A stretch of DNA of 60,309 nt from Saprospiraceae bacterium (GCA_026986005.1 JALSPK010000020.1:1-60309); one strand, 5' to 3'; positions 18,501-28,727 are shown, counted from the stretch's first letter. Made by a program: numbers and translations. The notes: generated from the sequence alone by a model not told the origin.

Positions 18501-21500
18501 CATTTTAGCACTCCAGGAACATATACATTATGTGGATATGGAAAAAATGCTTGTGATATAGGTGATGAGCTTTGTATCACCTTTGATGTCATCAAAACAC
18601 CACCTGAAGACTTAGGACAATTTGATATTTGCGAAAATGAATTGGACGGGGGTGTAACTCCAGGAAATTGGGAAGGACCTCCTCTTTATACTGATGGCAA
18701 AGATTCCGTGCTATTAACTACCAGTCCTCAAGGTTGTGAGTACTGGCAATTAATCGAAATCATCAAAATACCACGTGATACTGTAATAATCGACACTACT
18801 GCTTGCAAAGATGAAGATATTGAAATTGGAGGTGAGACATTCACCTTTGATGTAATAGACTACCCTGTCACTGACCCCGGAGCTTCCGATGAAGGGTGTG
18901 ATAGAATATATATGGTCACTACGCACTTTATTGAATTAACCGGTCATATTGAATCGGAATGTTCCGGACTGGGAGATGGTTCTGTAAAATTGACTTTCTT
19001 TATCGAGGATTCTGCAAATGTAGGAACCATAGTTTACCAGTGGTTTCATGACGGTTACGAAATAGACAACAGTAATTCAGACTTTATCGTAATTAAAGAA
19101 GATGGTAATTACTACATTGTCGCAACAGTAACTTTCCATGGGGTGGAATGTGTTTTTGACGATTTAGATGATGATGATATTATCATTGATGATTTTTTAC
19201 CGACTACACCTGATGCCTATCAATGGACAACGCCAATTTGTAATAATCTAGATGAATCTTTTGATTATGAAATTGTAAATACAAATGCAGATTACCAATA
19301 TATCTGGACTTATCCTACTGATTTGGATTATCCGCCTACTATATCTAGCGATGGTACCGTGATAAGTATAAACTGGCATGGTTCAGCCGGAGGTGACTTA
19401 TGCGTTTATGCTTTTGATGCTTTGTGTGGTTCCTCAGATACCATTTGTCAAACCATAGTTGTGACTCCTGCTCCAAATGCAGAGTACACTATGCAAGACA
19501 CTATATGTTTGTCTTCTGAGCTGAATGTAGTATACACAGGCAATGCAAGTGCAAACGCAGATTACACTTGGAGTTTTCCCGGAGCGACAGAGACTTCCGG
19601 ATCGGGAGGTGTCGGTCAAGGTCCACATACTTTGGTTTATAATTCACCGGGATTGAAAATTGTAAGTTTAGATGTCAATGAAAATGGTTGTTTATCGGAA
19701 ACAAGACTAGACTCGGTAATCGTCCAACAGCCTTTACAAGCACCTACTGTTTTATGCAACTCGACAGCTACATCAGTTCAATTTTATTGGGACGATGTTC
19801 AAGATTCAGGAAATACAACAGTAGAGATATTAACAGGTCAATCAGGAGTACTGAATGGCAATACTTATGATGTAACAGGACTAGGACCAAACGAAAAAGT
19901 AAAGATTGTTATTCACTTCGATTCTAAAACTTACTGCCCCGGCATAACAGATACGACAGAGTGCCAAGCAAACAATTGTGATCCGGTTGATATCGTAATA
20001 ACCCCGGCTGATACAAGTGTTTGTCTAGATTTAGATGGTAACAACCCGACTTTCAAATTAGATTACACTATAACTCCAACGGGAGGTACAGTAAGTTGGG
20101 AAGGAGACGGAATCGTTGATACTCTAACCGGATTGTTCAATCCTGATTCTGCTGGTATTGGCACACATACTATTCTGTTGAAGTATTACAGAGATGGGTG
20201 CTACTATCCAAAACCTGCAAAAATAACTGTAAATGAACAACCTACTTCTGATTTTAAAATCGCATTCGACACGATATGTATTTCTGATGAAGCTGTCATT
20301 AGTTATGTTGGAACTGCTCCTTCAGGATCTGCAGATTGGGATTTTGATTTTGGTGACATAATCTCCGGTTCGGGACTGAACGAACATCATATAAAATGGA
20401 ATACTTCAGGTAAGAAAAAGATAAGTCTAGTGGTTGAATCCAATAATTGCTTATCTGATAGTACGTTTGGCTATGTTTTTGTACAAGACACTCTTGACAA
20501 CGTAACCATAAGCTGTGCACCATCTCAAGACAGTATTGTTTACACATGGAATTTGGATCCTAAAGCAGAAGGATACATTATTTATATCAATGGGACTAAA
20601 GTGGATAGTGCTTATATCAACAGGTGGGTAATTAATGGCTTAGAACCGGGCGACATTGTCGATATCTCTGTCATAGCGGTAGACCGTGGAATCTGCGGTA
20701 ATAAATCCATGTTTGAGACTTGTACCGCAAGACCATGTCCAAAGTATAAAATATCAATTTCACCATTCGTTGACACACTTTGTTTAGACGACAACAGTAT
20801 GCCGATCCAGTTTATTGCTACAATTGAAAATAGTGATGGTACAGGAACAATTGAATGGTTTGGAAATGGTATTGATAAAGATTCCGGAATATTTGATCCC
20901 AAAATAGCAGGTCCTGGCACGCATATCATAAATATGAAATTCAATGAGGTTTGTCCTAAAGACACTACATTTACTATTGAAGTAATAAAAAGACCTAAGA
21001 CTGAATTGAGTGTTGAAAAAGACAGAATATGCATATCAGATAGTGCTGTATTTACCTATTTTAGCAACAATCCGGCAAATACAAAGTACAATTGGAATAT
21101 ATCAGGAGGTACATTCACAACTATTGACAATTCGTCATTCTATGTAAAATGGGATACCCCCGGCACATACAAAGTGTCTTTAAGCACTAGCAATATAATA
21201 TGTGATGGAGAATTGAAAGAATTTGAAGTTACTGTAGAACCTGAATTGATACCACCTGTAATTATTTGTAATTCAACTACCAATTCGATCGAGATTACTT
21301 GGGACAATGTTAATTGTGCTGAATCTTTCAATGTTTTTGTAGATGGAGTGATGGTTTTGAATACAACTGACGTTAAATATACTCTTAAAGATTTGGATCC
21401 CAATAGCAGTATTGACTTTATAGTGGAAGCAGTAACTAAATGCGAATGCTCTAGTGTTTCAACTGAAATCAATTGTTCAACAGAACCTTGTCCTGTGATA

Positions 21501-22508
21501 ACATTGGAAATCGAGAATCTACCGGCACAAATTTGTGTTTCAGATTTGGATAATCCCATTCAACTAAATGCTAAAATTACAGGACTCAACACAGGTAATG
21601 TTAGCTGGGAAGGAACTGGAATTGATCAAAATGGTATCTTAAAACTTTCAGGTTTCAATCCTGGAGAATATGTATATACACTAAATTATACAGTAAGCCA
21701 ATGTGATTATTCGACTATGGATACCATATTAATAACACCGTTACCGTATTACAAAACTTCATCTATAGATCCTTTGTGTTACAATGAAGAAAATGGAGGC
21801 ATTATAGTAACCGCAGATGAGAAGTATAGTTATTATCTTGATGGAGAGTTCTCCGATAATCCAAATTTCAATAATTTAGCAGCAGGGACTTACTCCTTGA
21901 CTGTGAAAGACGGATATGGCTGTGAGTCAACAGAGACAATTACTCTCACCAATCCAAATGCAATGGAACCAAGTATATTTGGTCCGGCTACCATTAGTGA
22001 AAATAGCTCGGGGACATATACTATTAAAAATGTTGATGAATTCAATCTCACAAGTATCGTTTGGAGATATAACGGTGGAGATACTATTTGTAGCGGTTCT
22101 GATTGCAATTCTATAACCATTGAAATAGCAGAAGACAAAACGCTTTGTTTGGACATTATAAATGATAAAGGTTGTGAAGCGACTACATGTATTGATATTA
22201 TTTATATAGAGAATGTTGATATTGACATACCAAACATATTCTCTCCTGATGATGATGGACTAAATGATGTATTCTATATCACATCTGACAATACAGTTGA
22301 GAGCATCAAGGAATTAAAGATATTTGACAGATGGGGCAATTTAGTTTTCAGCCAAAAAGACTTCCCTTCAAACGACAAATCTTATGGATGGGACGGTACA
22401 TATAACGGTAAAAAATTAAATCCTGGAGTCTTTGTATATTATGCGATTTTCCAACTTAAAGCGAGAAAAGACTTGAAGATGGTTGGTGATGTTACAATAA
22501 TAAAGTAA
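15558..22508 (+). CDS. Giant SdrD-like surface protein with T9SS type B domain
   Basis: 2316 residues. A hydrophobic segment at residues 20-38 acts as signal or anchor. Six SdrD_B-type repeats start near residues 56, 177, 300, 418, 539 and 656, each opening with an IGDxxWED-like motif and an NGNGIQD-like calcium-binding loop. A Cys-rich domain (about 775-930) follows, then PKD, fibronectin-like and immunoglobulin-like modules. A compound module of about 230-240 residues recurs three times between roughly 1400 and 2100 (signature ICNSTTNSIEITWDN). The last 95 residues are the CHU_C sorting domain (PNIFSPDDDGLNDVF, KIFDRWGNLVF, terminal MVGDVTIIK). Probably a T9SS-exported adhesin or cell-surface filament; the partner is unknown. 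Confidence 0.9.
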   Translation: MKKNNDYFNSSESKKRLTSWIITIMGIFLIFLALTGFIDKSPLKTINLFNAPAPPRIGDEVWEDNNGNGIKDAGDFGLGNVVVNLYDNGGNLVQTTTTSTIAPIGKYFFEDVAPGDYYIEFLATGVDPNYVPTYADQGSDEGLDSDVTGANGAQTTDVFTVSAGYDNMEWDAGFYIEATIGDRMWEDQNANGIQDAGEPDVGAGFQVTLEGTLGTGAAYGPINTNTDATGNYSFTNVPPGDYKLTFDLGGFDAFTYKDEIGTEDTDSDVDEVTGETDIFTVVSQDVNWDTELDAGVYAYAQIGDYTWEDINANGIQDGNGPDLSGIDVTLNGTTGNGTAVSVTNTSSATGIYTFTQVIPGTYTLTFDEPAPYHRTYQDEVGTEDTDSDPDLVTGDAPQLTVISAQSVKNIDAGYYRYATISDYAWEDLNGNGIQDGNGPGVPGVDVMITGNTGNGTAIAAVTVSTDGAGNYLIPDIIPGNYTINFAIGTSTMNGITLKDQGGDDNLDSDPDQTTGDTDPIDVMSNDMLTNVDAGFYRYIHIGDFVWEDMNGNGIQEVGEPGLQDVKIELTRVSDGTIYNITTDINGNYLYDDAYQLLPGNYHLRFIPNLGYYIIDQDMTTDDLDSDPDPFSELTIDFTLESGEEDLKWDAGMYKPPTIGDYTWRDLNTDGLQNAGEPPMTNVIVELYNDATGLVVDNTITDAAGFYLFTDNRDAKPGDYYVQFEIPNTFLLTTQNAGAPELDSDPDQATGETDVFTVYSGIDTVDIDAGYYVEPPSDCPDDNAYDTCEEAPVLCELDQMNEFCTSMVAQNQQTAIPGCPPGTAFFHNPSWFAFVAGATNVSLIIHTFNCNGSGNNNGIQWGIYDDCDMQNPIQLQCPCVPPGDITVDLTGLIVGQSYHFFIDGCAGTQCTYWIEVTEGGGTPEVKIIGEQAIVCDDVFPDCNDICVGADVTFTLDEIVNAVTYIWTMNGVVDSTEVPDTTIHFSTPGTYTLCGYGKNACDIGDELCITFDVIKTPPEDLGQFDICENELDGGVTPGNWEGPPLYTDGKDSVLLTTSPQGCEYWQLIEIIKIPRDTVIIDTTACKDEDIEIGGETFTFDVIDYPVTDPGASDEGCDRIYMVTTHFIELTGHIESECSGLGDGSVKLTFFIEDSANVGTIVYQWFHDGYEIDNSNSDFIVIKEDGNYYIVATVTFHGVECVFDDLDDDDIIIDDFLPTTPDAYQWTTPICNNLDESFDYEIVNTNADYQYIWTYPTDLDYPPTISSDGTVISINWHGSAGGDLCVYAFDALCGSSDTICQTIVVTPAPNAEYTMQDTICLSSELNVVYTGNASANADYTWSFPGATETSGSGGVGQGPHTLVYNSPGLKIVSLDVNENGCLSETRLDSVIVQQPLQAPTVLCNSTATSVQFYWDDVQDSGNTTVEILTGQSGVLNGNTYDVTGLGPNEKVKIVIHFDSKTYCPGITDTTECQANNCDPVDIVITPADTSVCLDLDGNNPTFKLDYTITPTGGTVSWEGDGIVDTLTGLFNPDSAGIGTHTILLKYYRDGCYYPKPAKITVNEQPTSDFKIAFDTICISDEAVISYVGTAPSGSADWDFDFGDIISGSGLNEHHIKWNTSGKKKISLVVESNNCLSDSTFGYVFVQDTLDNVTISCAPSQDSIVYTWNLDPKAEGYIIYINGTKVDSAYINRWVINGLEPGDIVDISVIAVDRGICGNKSMFETCTARPCPKYKISISPFVDTLCLDDNSMPIQFIATIENSDGTGTIEWFGNGIDKDSGIFDPKIAGPGTHIINMKFNEVCPKDTTFTIEVIKRPKTELSVEKDRICISDSAVFTYFSNNPANTKYNWNISGGTFTTIDNSSFYVKWDTPGTYKVSLSTSNIICDGELKEFEVTVEPELIPPVIICNSTTNSIEITWDNVNCAESFNVFVDGVMVLNTTDVKYTLKDLDPNSSIDFIVEAVTKCECSSVSTEINCSTEPCPVITLEIENLPAQICVSDLDNPIQLNAKITGLNTGNVSWEGTGIDQNGILKLSGFNPGEYVYTLNYTVSQCDYSTMDTILITPLPYYKTSSIDPLCYNEENGGIIVTADEKYSYYLDGEFSDNPNFNNLAAGTYSLTVKDGYGCESTETITLTNPNAMEPSIFGPATISENSSGTYTIKNVDEFNLTSIVWRYNGGDTICSGSDCNSITIEIAEDKTLCLDIINDKGCEATTCIDIIYIENVDIDIPNIFSPDDDGLNDVFYITSDNTVESIKELKIFDRWGNLVFSQKDFPSNDKSYGWDGTYNGKKLNPGVFVYYAIFQLKARKDLKMVGDVTIIK

Positions 22509-22529
22509 GATCTTTTTCATAATAAAAAC

Positions 22530-22570
22530 AGAAAACAGCCTGTATATTTACGGGCTGTTTTCATATTTTT
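22530..22570 (+). terminator. Intrinsic terminator after the giant surface protein gene
   Basis: GAAAACAGCC (22531-22540) pairs perfectly with GGCTGTTTTC (22553-22562) and is followed by ATATTTTT. Confidence 0.9.
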
Positions 22571-22613
22571 ACAATAAAATAACTTTTTATATAGTTGTAT
22601 TGTTGTTTTATAT

Positions 22614-22621
22614 TATTTTTG
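22614..22621 (+). promoter_or_regulatory. -7 box of the small lipoprotein gene
   Basis: TATTTTTG fits TAnnTTTG exactly, 18 bases before the ATG at 22640. A TTG at 22595-22597 lies 16 bases upstream, slightly short of the ideal spacing. Confidence 0.5.
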
Positions 22622-22639
22622 CATTAAAAATAAATTGTC

Positions 22640-23020
22640 ATGAAAAATATATTCCTTTATCTTGCAGTATTCTTTGTTTTCAGTTCTTGTTCTACCAGCA
22701 AATCTGCAAAGAAAGCTGAAGGGAAATCAGCTACCGTTGAACAAGTAGCAGCAAATAATTTTGGAAATAATTTTAAACTACTTTACAATAAATCCAAAAA
22801 ATATGTTGCTATTACAAAAAAAATAGATAGTGATCCTTATACCCTAAAGATCATGGTTTATGACACTAAGGCAGGTAGTATCTTATGGGGCAAAAAAGCA
22901 CTTAAAGGTAGATTAGAGTGGATTTCAAGAAATGAATTGCAAGTTACATATGTCACGAAAGACAACAAGCGCAACATTCTAATCTACAATACAAAAAACA
23001 AACAAGTGTCGTATAAATAG
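22640..23020 (+). CDS. Small predicted lipoprotein, function unknown
   Basis: 126 residues. The N-terminus (FLYLAVFFVFSSCSTSKSAKK) is a lipoprotein signal with the modified cysteine near residue 17. The remainder is a lysine-rich mature domain with alternating beta-type sequence (YVAITKKIDSDPYTLKIMVYD). I do not recognise the family. Its TAG stop (23018-23020) is built from the TA of a 6-bp flank plus the first base of a 55-bp inserted element. Confidence 0.7.
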   Translation: MKNIFLYLAVFFVFSSCSTSKSAKKAEGKSATVEQVAANNFGNNFKLLYNKSKKYVAITKKIDSDPYTLKIMVYDTKAGSILWGKKALKGRLEWISRNELQVTYVTKDNKRNILIYNTKNKQVSYK

Positions 23021-23080
23021 TTTATGTCCACAAAGCCATTAAAATTTAAAATCGAGCACTTTATGGACAGACACTAAATA
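23014..23080. mobile_element. Short inverted-repeat element, copy C (55 bp)
   Basis: Direct repeats TAAATA at 23014-23019 and 23075-23080 flank a 55-bp body. The left end (GTTTATGTCCACAAAGCC) and right end (GCACTTTATGGACAGACAC) are degenerate versions of the ends of copies A and B, with the whole core missing. It lies at the stop codon of the lipoprotein gene, between convergent genes. Confidence 0.8.
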
Positions 23081-23118
23081 GCATTAATAAAAAAACAGCT
23101 AATAGAAATTACATTATA

Positions 23119-24657
23119 CTAAAGTGGTATGTTACCGTGCTTTTTGTCGGGTAATCTTTCCTTTTTATTTTCAAGCATAGCAAATGCCTTGATTAATTTC
23201 CTTCTTGTTTCTCTAGGCAAAATCACTTCATCTATAAAACCCCGAGATGCTGCTATGTATGGGTTTGCAAACAATTCCGCATATTCCCCTTCTTTTTGTT
23301 TCAACATCTCATCAGGATTATCGGCCTCTCTAATCTCTTTTTTAAATATAATCTCCGAAGCTCCTTTTGCCCCCATTACTGCAATCTCAGCACTCGGCCA
23401 GGCAAAATTCATGTCTGCACCTATATGTTTAGAATTCATCACATCATAAGCTCCTCCATAAGCCTTTCGGGTAATAACTGTAATCCTTGGAACAGTAGCT
23501 TCACTAAAAGCATAAAGTAATTTCGCACCATTGCTTATAATTGCATTCCATTCCTGATGTGTACCCGGTAAAAATCCAGGTACATCTTCCAATACAAGCA
23601 AAGGGATATTGAAGCTATCGCAAAACCTGACAAATCTAGCAGCTTTTTTTGAACTTTCAACATCTAAGACTCCAGCCAGGCTTTGAGGCTGATTACATAC
23701 AAGCCCGATACTTCTCCCTGCCAACCTAGCAAAACCAATAACAATATTATCTGCATAATCTTCATGAATCTCAAAAAAACTACCTTCATCAGCTATTCCC
23801 TTTATCACATTGCGAATATCATAAGGCATATTTGAACTTTCCGGGACTATATCGCACAATTCATCCCTGTATTCTTCCCCTAAATTATATTTTTTTCTTG
23901 GAGTAACCGACTGCCAATTTTGTGGAATATAGCTTAATAGTCTTTTTGTTTTTTCAATAGTCTCCACATCATTGACAGCTGTCAAATGTGTAACTCCTGA
24001 TTTTGTAGAATGCGCAGATGCACCTCCCAGTTCCTCTGAAGTAACATCCTCATTTGTTACGGTTTTCACCACATTAGGTCCGGTAACAAACATATAGGAT
24101 GAATTTTCAGTCATTATAATAAAATCTGTAATAGCAGGAGAATATACCGCACCCCCTGCACAAGGCCCCATGACCAACGAAATCTGTGGAATCACACCTG
24201 AAGCTAGGGTATTGCGATAAAAAATATCCGCATAGCCACCCAAAGAAACAACCCCCTCTTGAATACGAGCACCCCCTGAATCATTTAATCCTATAATAGG
24301 AGCTCCATTTTTAATTGCAAGATCCATTATCTTAACTATTTTTTCCGCATGCGTCTCAGATAAAGAACCGCCAAAAACAGTAAAATCCTGAGAAAACACA
24401 TAAACCAACCTACCTTCTATCGTTCCATATCCTGTCACAACTCCATCACCTAGAAACTTGCTTTTCTCCATTCCAAAGTTAGTCGCTCTATGTTCGACAA
24501 ACATTCCTATCTCCTCAAATGACCCTTTATCTAAAAGCAAATCAATTCGCTCTCTAGCAGTTAATTTTAATTTTTTATGTTGTTTTGCCAACCTTTCTTC
24601 ACCTCCTCCCAATAATGCCTTCTCCCGTTTAGCTAATAGTTGCAGTTTTTTATCCAT
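23119..24657 (-). CDS. pccB: Acyl-CoA carboxylase beta subunit (propionyl-CoA carboxylase type)
   Basis: 512 residues, the size of the biotin-dependent carboxyltransferase beta chain. Two crotonase-like halves are visible: the first with the acyl-CoA site ([26 protein letters not shown]), the second with the biotin site ([32 protein letters not shown]). Family knowledge points to propionyl-CoA to methylmalonyl-CoA conversion, though acetyl-CoA or other acyl substrates cannot be excluded. The partner biotin carboxylase alpha chain is not in the window. It follows the thiolase gene by 58 bases, probably in one transcript. Confidence 0.92.
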   Translation of the reverse strand: MDKKLQLLAKREKALLGGGEERLAKQHKKLKLTARERIDLLLDKGSFEEIGMFVEHRATNFGMEKSKFLGDGVVTGYGTIEGRLVYVFSQDFTVFGGSLSETHAEKIVKIMDLAIKNGAPIIGLNDSGGARIQEGVVSLGGYADIFYRNTLASGVIPQISLVMGPCAGGAVYSPAITDFIIMTENSSYMFVTGPNVVKTVTNEDVTSEELGGASAHSTKSGVTHLTAVNDVETIEKTKRLLSYIPQNWQSVTPRKKYNLGEEYRDELCDIVPESSNMPYDIRNVIKGIADEGSFFEIHEDYADNIVIGFARLAGRSIGLVCNQPQSLAGVLDVESSKKAARFVRFCDSFNIPLLVLEDVPGFLPGTHQEWNAIISNGAKLLYAFSEATVPRITVITRKAYGGAYDVMNSKHIGADMNFAWPSAEIAVMGAKGASEIIFKKEIREADNPDEMLKQKEGEYAELFANPYIAASRGFIDEVILPRETRRKLIKAFAMLENKKERLPDKKHGNIPL

Positions 24658-24715
24658 TTTAAATAATTCTATAAAAATAATCTTAAATTAAAAAAAATCA
24701 AATTACAGTTTTCAA

Positions 24716-25894
24716 TCAAACTTTTTTAACAATAATTGCTCCTGCTCCTCCGCCTCCATTACAAAGAGTCGCCAATCCATATTCTCCTCCTTTATTTCTA
24801 AGAGCGTGCAAAAGGGTTACGACTATTCTTGCTCCTGAAGCTCCCAAAGGGTGACCTAAAGCTACAGCACCTCCATTCACATTCACTTTTGCATTATCAA
24901 CCTTCATCAATTTATTAAATGCAATAGTCACTACAGCAAAAGCTTCATTAACTTCCCAAAGGTCTATTTGATTGTGCTCCATCCCTACTCTATCCAAAAC
25001 CACTTCAGCTGCTTTAATCGGTGAAGTAGTAAATCTGTCAGGATCGTGAGCCGCATCACCATAAGATACTATCTCTGCCAAAGGAGTCAAACCGTACTTT
25101 TCAATTGCTTTCTCACTTGCTAGTACCAAAGCTGCGGCACCATCATTTATAGTTGATGCATTTGCCGCCGTCACTGTTCCTTCTTTAGTAAAAACAGGTC
25201 TTAGATTTGGTATTTTATCAAATCTAACCCTTTTAAATTCTTCATCTTCACTAACGATAGTCACATTTCCTTTCCTATCTTTAATCTCTATATCTATGAT
25301 CTCATCTTTGAAAAATCCATCTTCAGTAGCCTTTGCAGCTCTCTTGTATGATTCAATTGAAAAAGCATCTTGCTCTTCTCTTGAAATCTCATACTCCTTT
25401 GCAGTTTCGTCTGCAAAAACTCCCATTGGTTGTCTTGAATAAGCATCTTGCAACCCATCTTGCACCAATCCATCAACGAGTGTACCATTTCCATACTTGT
25501 AACCATATCTTGCTTTTGGTACATAAAATGGGATATTGCTCATGCTTTCCATACCACCTACCACGACTAAATCAGTATGACCAAGTTGGATTGATTGAGC
25601 ACCAAAAGCTATTGACTTCATACCTGAAGCACAAACTTTGTTAACTGTAGTAGCCGGAGCCATTTCTGTCACGCCGGCACCGATTGCCGCCTGTCTAGCC
25701 GGAGCCTGACCGTTATTGGCTTGGACTACATTACCAAAAAACACTTCATCTATATCTTTTCCATCAACACCAGCTTTATTCAGAGCCCCTTTTATTGCAA
25801 TTGACCCTAATTGAGTTGCTGTAAAACCTGATAGTACTCCACCAAAACTACCTAATGGTGTTCGTACTGCTGAAACTATATATACTTTATTCAT
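24716..25894 (-). CDS. Acetyl-CoA C-acetyltransferase (thiolase)
   Basis: 392 residues, the standard length for type II thiolases. The nucleophile is Cys88 (NKVCASGMKS), the second-site residues are His348 (GHPLGASGAR) and Cys378 (LCNGGGGAGA). It either condenses two acetyl-CoA or cleaves 3-ketoacyl-CoA. Pairing with the carboxylase beta gene suggests degradation of fatty acids or branched-chain amino acids ending in propionyl-CoA; this is inference from context. Confidence 0.95.
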   Translation of the reverse strand: MNKVYIVSAVRTPLGSFGGVLSGFTATQLGSIAIKGALNKAGVDGKDIDEVFFGNVVQANNGQAPARQAAIGAGVTEMAPATTVNKVCASGMKSIAFGAQSIQLGHTDLVVVGGMESMSNIPFYVPKARYGYKYGNGTLVDGLVQDGLQDAYSRQPMGVFADETAKEYEISREEQDAFSIESYKRAAKATEDGFFKDEIIDIEIKDRKGNVTIVSEDEEFKRVRFDKIPNLRPVFTKEGTVTAANASTINDGAAALVLASEKAIEKYGLTPLAEIVSYGDAAHDPDRFTTSPIKAAEVVLDRVGMEHNQIDLWEVNEAFAVVTIAFNKLMKVDNAKVNVNGGAVALGHPLGASGARIVVTLLHALRNKGGEYGLATLCNGGGGAGAIIVKKV

Positions 25895-25921
25895 TATTAT
25901 ACTATTTATCGATTATAAAAT

Positions 25922-25952
25922 AAAAACGCCCTAAAATTAGGGCATTTTTTTC
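25922..25952 (-). terminator. Intrinsic terminator between bamA and the thiolase gene
   Basis: GCCCTAA (25928-25934) and TTAGGGC (25937-25943) form a tight hairpin with T-runs on both sides. On the minus strand it lies 68 bases or more after the bamA stop and before the thiolase start, so it separates the two units. Confidence 0.85.
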
Positions 25953-26019
25953 AATTTTCCAATTAAAGAATCTAGAAACTAAATTTAACTTGAATCTTTA
26001 TAAATTATTCAATCGCTTT

Positions 26020-28623
26020 TTATTCAGGTTCAAATCCTAAAATGACACTAAACTTACCATAATCACTCCATTTTGCATCAGGATTCAAATTCTTATCAAT
26101 ACCAAAGCCATAATCAAATCCAAGCAAGCCAAACATCGGCAAAAAAGCTCTAAGACCGATTCCTGCAGACCTTTTAACATCAAATGGATTATAGTCTCTG
26201 AATTTACCCCATGAATTTCCTGCCTGCAGAAAGCTTAAAGCATAAATTGTAGCAGATGGACTAGGACTAATAAGATATCTCAATTCTACTGTATATTTAC
26301 TGAAAATTGTTCCTCCCCCATTATTATATTCATTGAAATCAGTCGCCTCGTATCCTCTTAAAGAGTAGATATCTTTTCCCAATATAGTAGAATTATAATT
26401 TGATATACCATCTCCACCAATTTCATTCCTCTCAAAAGGAACTGCTCCTAGATCTTTATTAAAATACCCTAGAATTCCCATTTTTATAGATGTGGCAAAT
26501 ACAAGGTTACCCACTATATTATAATACCAGTCTGCCTGAAATTTCCATTTATGATATTCCAACCATTTGAATTTTCTTTTATCAATTTCCTGCTGAATAG
26601 CAGCTTGTTTTTGTGGTAATGTCAATACTGTAGCATCTCCCCAATCTCTTTGCAGATTGGCTAATACATCTTCTTTTTCACTATCATTCAAAGTATAATT
26701 CACATCCCTAAACAAACTGTATGGAGGTGTTATTTTTAATGAAAGCATTACTTTGGAGCCTGACCTAGGAAAAATAGGTTCACTAATGGAACTTCTCATA
26801 AGTGTCAAATTCAATGATAAGTTATTAAATGTACCTGACTCTACGGAAAAGCTACTACTACCATACGAACGGTATTTATCCAGATTCATTTTCTCCAAAT
26901 TTATAGTAGCATTAAACAAGAAATAATCATCCGGCCACTGCATCGGAATTCCCAGACCTGCAAATGCCCTAGCTATAGTAAAAGAACCTGTGCCGGGGTT
27001 ACCTATTTTAGAATAAACACTACCAATAGTCATGGAATTTCGTTTCTTTCCTCCAAACCATGGTTCTGTCAACGAAAAGTTGATAGACTTGTAATAGTTA
27101 TTTGATTGCACTCTTAAAGAAAGCTTTTGTCCATCACCCTGAGGTAAAGGATTCCAAGCTCTTCGGTTACGTATATTATCGATTGAAAAATTATTAAATA
27201 CTACTCCTAGTGTTCCGAGTAGCCCCCCATACCCCGAATATCCGGCGGACATTTCTAATTGATCCGATGGTTTTTCTTCGACAGCGTACTCAATATCAAC
27301 AGTACCTCTTTGTGGATTCACAGGAGTATTAATGGCCAAATTTTCAGGATTGAAATATCCCAAATTTATAATTTCTCGTTGAGATCTCATTATATCAGAT
27401 CTGCTGAATTTCTCACCCGGTTTTGTTCTCAACTCTCTTCTAATTACTTTTTCATGCGTACGATCATTTCCCTTAACAATAACCCTATCTATAGTCGCCT
27501 GAGGTCCTTCATAAATCCTCATTTCCAAATCAATAAGTCCGTTATCTACAGCCACCTCTACAGGATCAACCCTGAAGAAAAGGTAACCTTTATCCATGTA
27601 CAATGAGCTCACATCACGTCCGTCCATACTAAATTTTAATCTTTTCTCGAGAAGCTCCCTATTGTATATATCCCCTGTTTTAATACCCAAGACACGAGAT
27701 AAAATCTCATCTGTATAGATAGAATTTCCTTTCCAGTCAATCTTGTTAAAGCGATACTTTTCTCCTTCCTTTATACGTATTTGGACAACTAAATTACCAT
27801 CCTTATCTCTTGCAGTAGTGTCTGAAACTACTCTTGCATCTCTATATCCTATTTTATTATAATAATCAATTATACTTTGTTTGTCCTCTTCAAAATCTTT
27901 AGCTACATACTTAGATTTTTTAAAAAGTGTTCCTTTTCTTTTGGTATTCTTCATTTTCTTCCTTAGCTTTTTGGAAGACACCTCTTTATTTCCAACAAAA
28001 TAGATATTACTAACTTTTACTCTTTTCTTCTTATCAATAGTTAAAAGGAGCTTTACCGTATTTTTCTTTTTATTATCAGGTAGGACTTTGATTTTGATAT
28101 CAGCATCAAGATAACCTTTCTCTCTATAATAATCTTTCACTTTGAGAATGGCTAATCTTTTTATATCTTCGGTTACGATTCCTCCTTTATTGATTATTCC
28201 CTTCAACACATCATTGAGGTCGTCGTGTTTTGATTTTTTTACTCCTTTGAATGAATACCTTGAAAGTGTGGGTCTCTCTTTTAAATCTATTTCTAAAAAC
28301 ACTATGTCGCCAATGACTTTTTCTATGTAAATCTCAATATCGGTAAAAAGCTTAATCTTCCATAAAGCACGCATAGCCCTTGAAATATCCTGTCCGGGAA
28401 TCTGTATTTTTTTTCCTATCACCAAACCTGCGTAACCCGCTATTGCGTTAGGATCTCTGTCTTTTACTCCTATTACTTTTACACCTCCAATTTCATACTC
28501 CTTGGGAGTTGAGTAATCGATAATGGACACAGAGTCTTTATTTATATTTGGCAATTCAGTTTGAGCATTAGCAAAAAAAGCAAATCCCAATATAAAAATC
28601 ACAATATATACTATCTTATTCAT
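26020..28623 (-). CDS. bamA: Outer membrane protein assembly factor BamA
   Basis: 867 residues with a signal peptide (residues 1-20, FILGFAFFANAQ), five POTRA-type repeats over roughly 40-440 (for example KVSNIYFVGNKEVSSKKLRKKMK and YRFNKIDWKGNSIYTDEILSRV), and a C-terminal Omp85 16-strand barrel. The barrel has the conserved SLRGYEATDF and ends in LGFEPE. It inserts beta-barrel proteins into the outer membrane and is essential. It follows uppS by 104 bases. Confidence 0.95.
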   Translation of the reverse strand: MNKIVYIVIFILGFAFFANAQTELPNINKDSVSIIDYSTPKEYEIGGVKVIGVKDRDPNAIAGYAGLVIGKKIQIPGQDISRAMRALWKIKLFTDIEIYIEKVIGDIVFLEIDLKERPTLSRYSFKGVKKSKHDDLNDVLKGIINKGGIVTEDIKRLAILKVKDYYREKGYLDADIKIKVLPDNKKKNTVKLLLTIDKKKRVKVSNIYFVGNKEVSSKKLRKKMKNTKRKGTLFKKSKYVAKDFEEDKQSIIDYYNKIGYRDARVVSDTTARDKDGNLVVQIRIKEGEKYRFNKIDWKGNSIYTDEILSRVLGIKTGDIYNRELLEKRLKFSMDGRDVSSLYMDKGYLFFRVDPVEVAVDNGLIDLEMRIYEGPQATIDRVIVKGNDRTHEKVIRRELRTKPGEKFSRSDIMRSQREIINLGYFNPENLAINTPVNPQRGTVDIEYAVEEKPSDQLEMSAGYSGYGGLLGTLGVVFNNFSIDNIRNRRAWNPLPQGDGQKLSLRVQSNNYYKSINFSLTEPWFGGKKRNSMTIGSVYSKIGNPGTGSFTIARAFAGLGIPMQWPDDYFLFNATINLEKMNLDKYRSYGSSSFSVESGTFNNLSLNLTLMRSSISEPIFPRSGSKVMLSLKITPPYSLFRDVNYTLNDSEKEDVLANLQRDWGDATVLTLPQKQAAIQQEIDKRKFKWLEYHKWKFQADWYYNIVGNLVFATSIKMGILGYFNKDLGAVPFERNEIGGDGISNYNSTILGKDIYSLRGYEATDFNEYNNGGGTIFSKYTVELRYLISPSPSATIYALSFLQAGNSWGKFRDYNPFDVKRSAGIGLRAFLPMFGLLGFDYGFGIDKNLNPDAKWSDYGKFSVILGFEPE

Positions 28624-28727
28624 TCATTTATTTTTTATATATAAATTTTTACCTATTCGAATTTAGAAAACGTAAAAAAGCTTTAAAGTGTTGTCAATAA
28701 AAACAAAAATTTAATATCATTTAGTAA

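Noticed and set aside
15984-22156. Several antisense frames of 60-140 codons inside the giant surface protein gene
   Set aside because: They are shadows of a repetitive coding sequence and match no family; the sense frame is continuous with clear domains.
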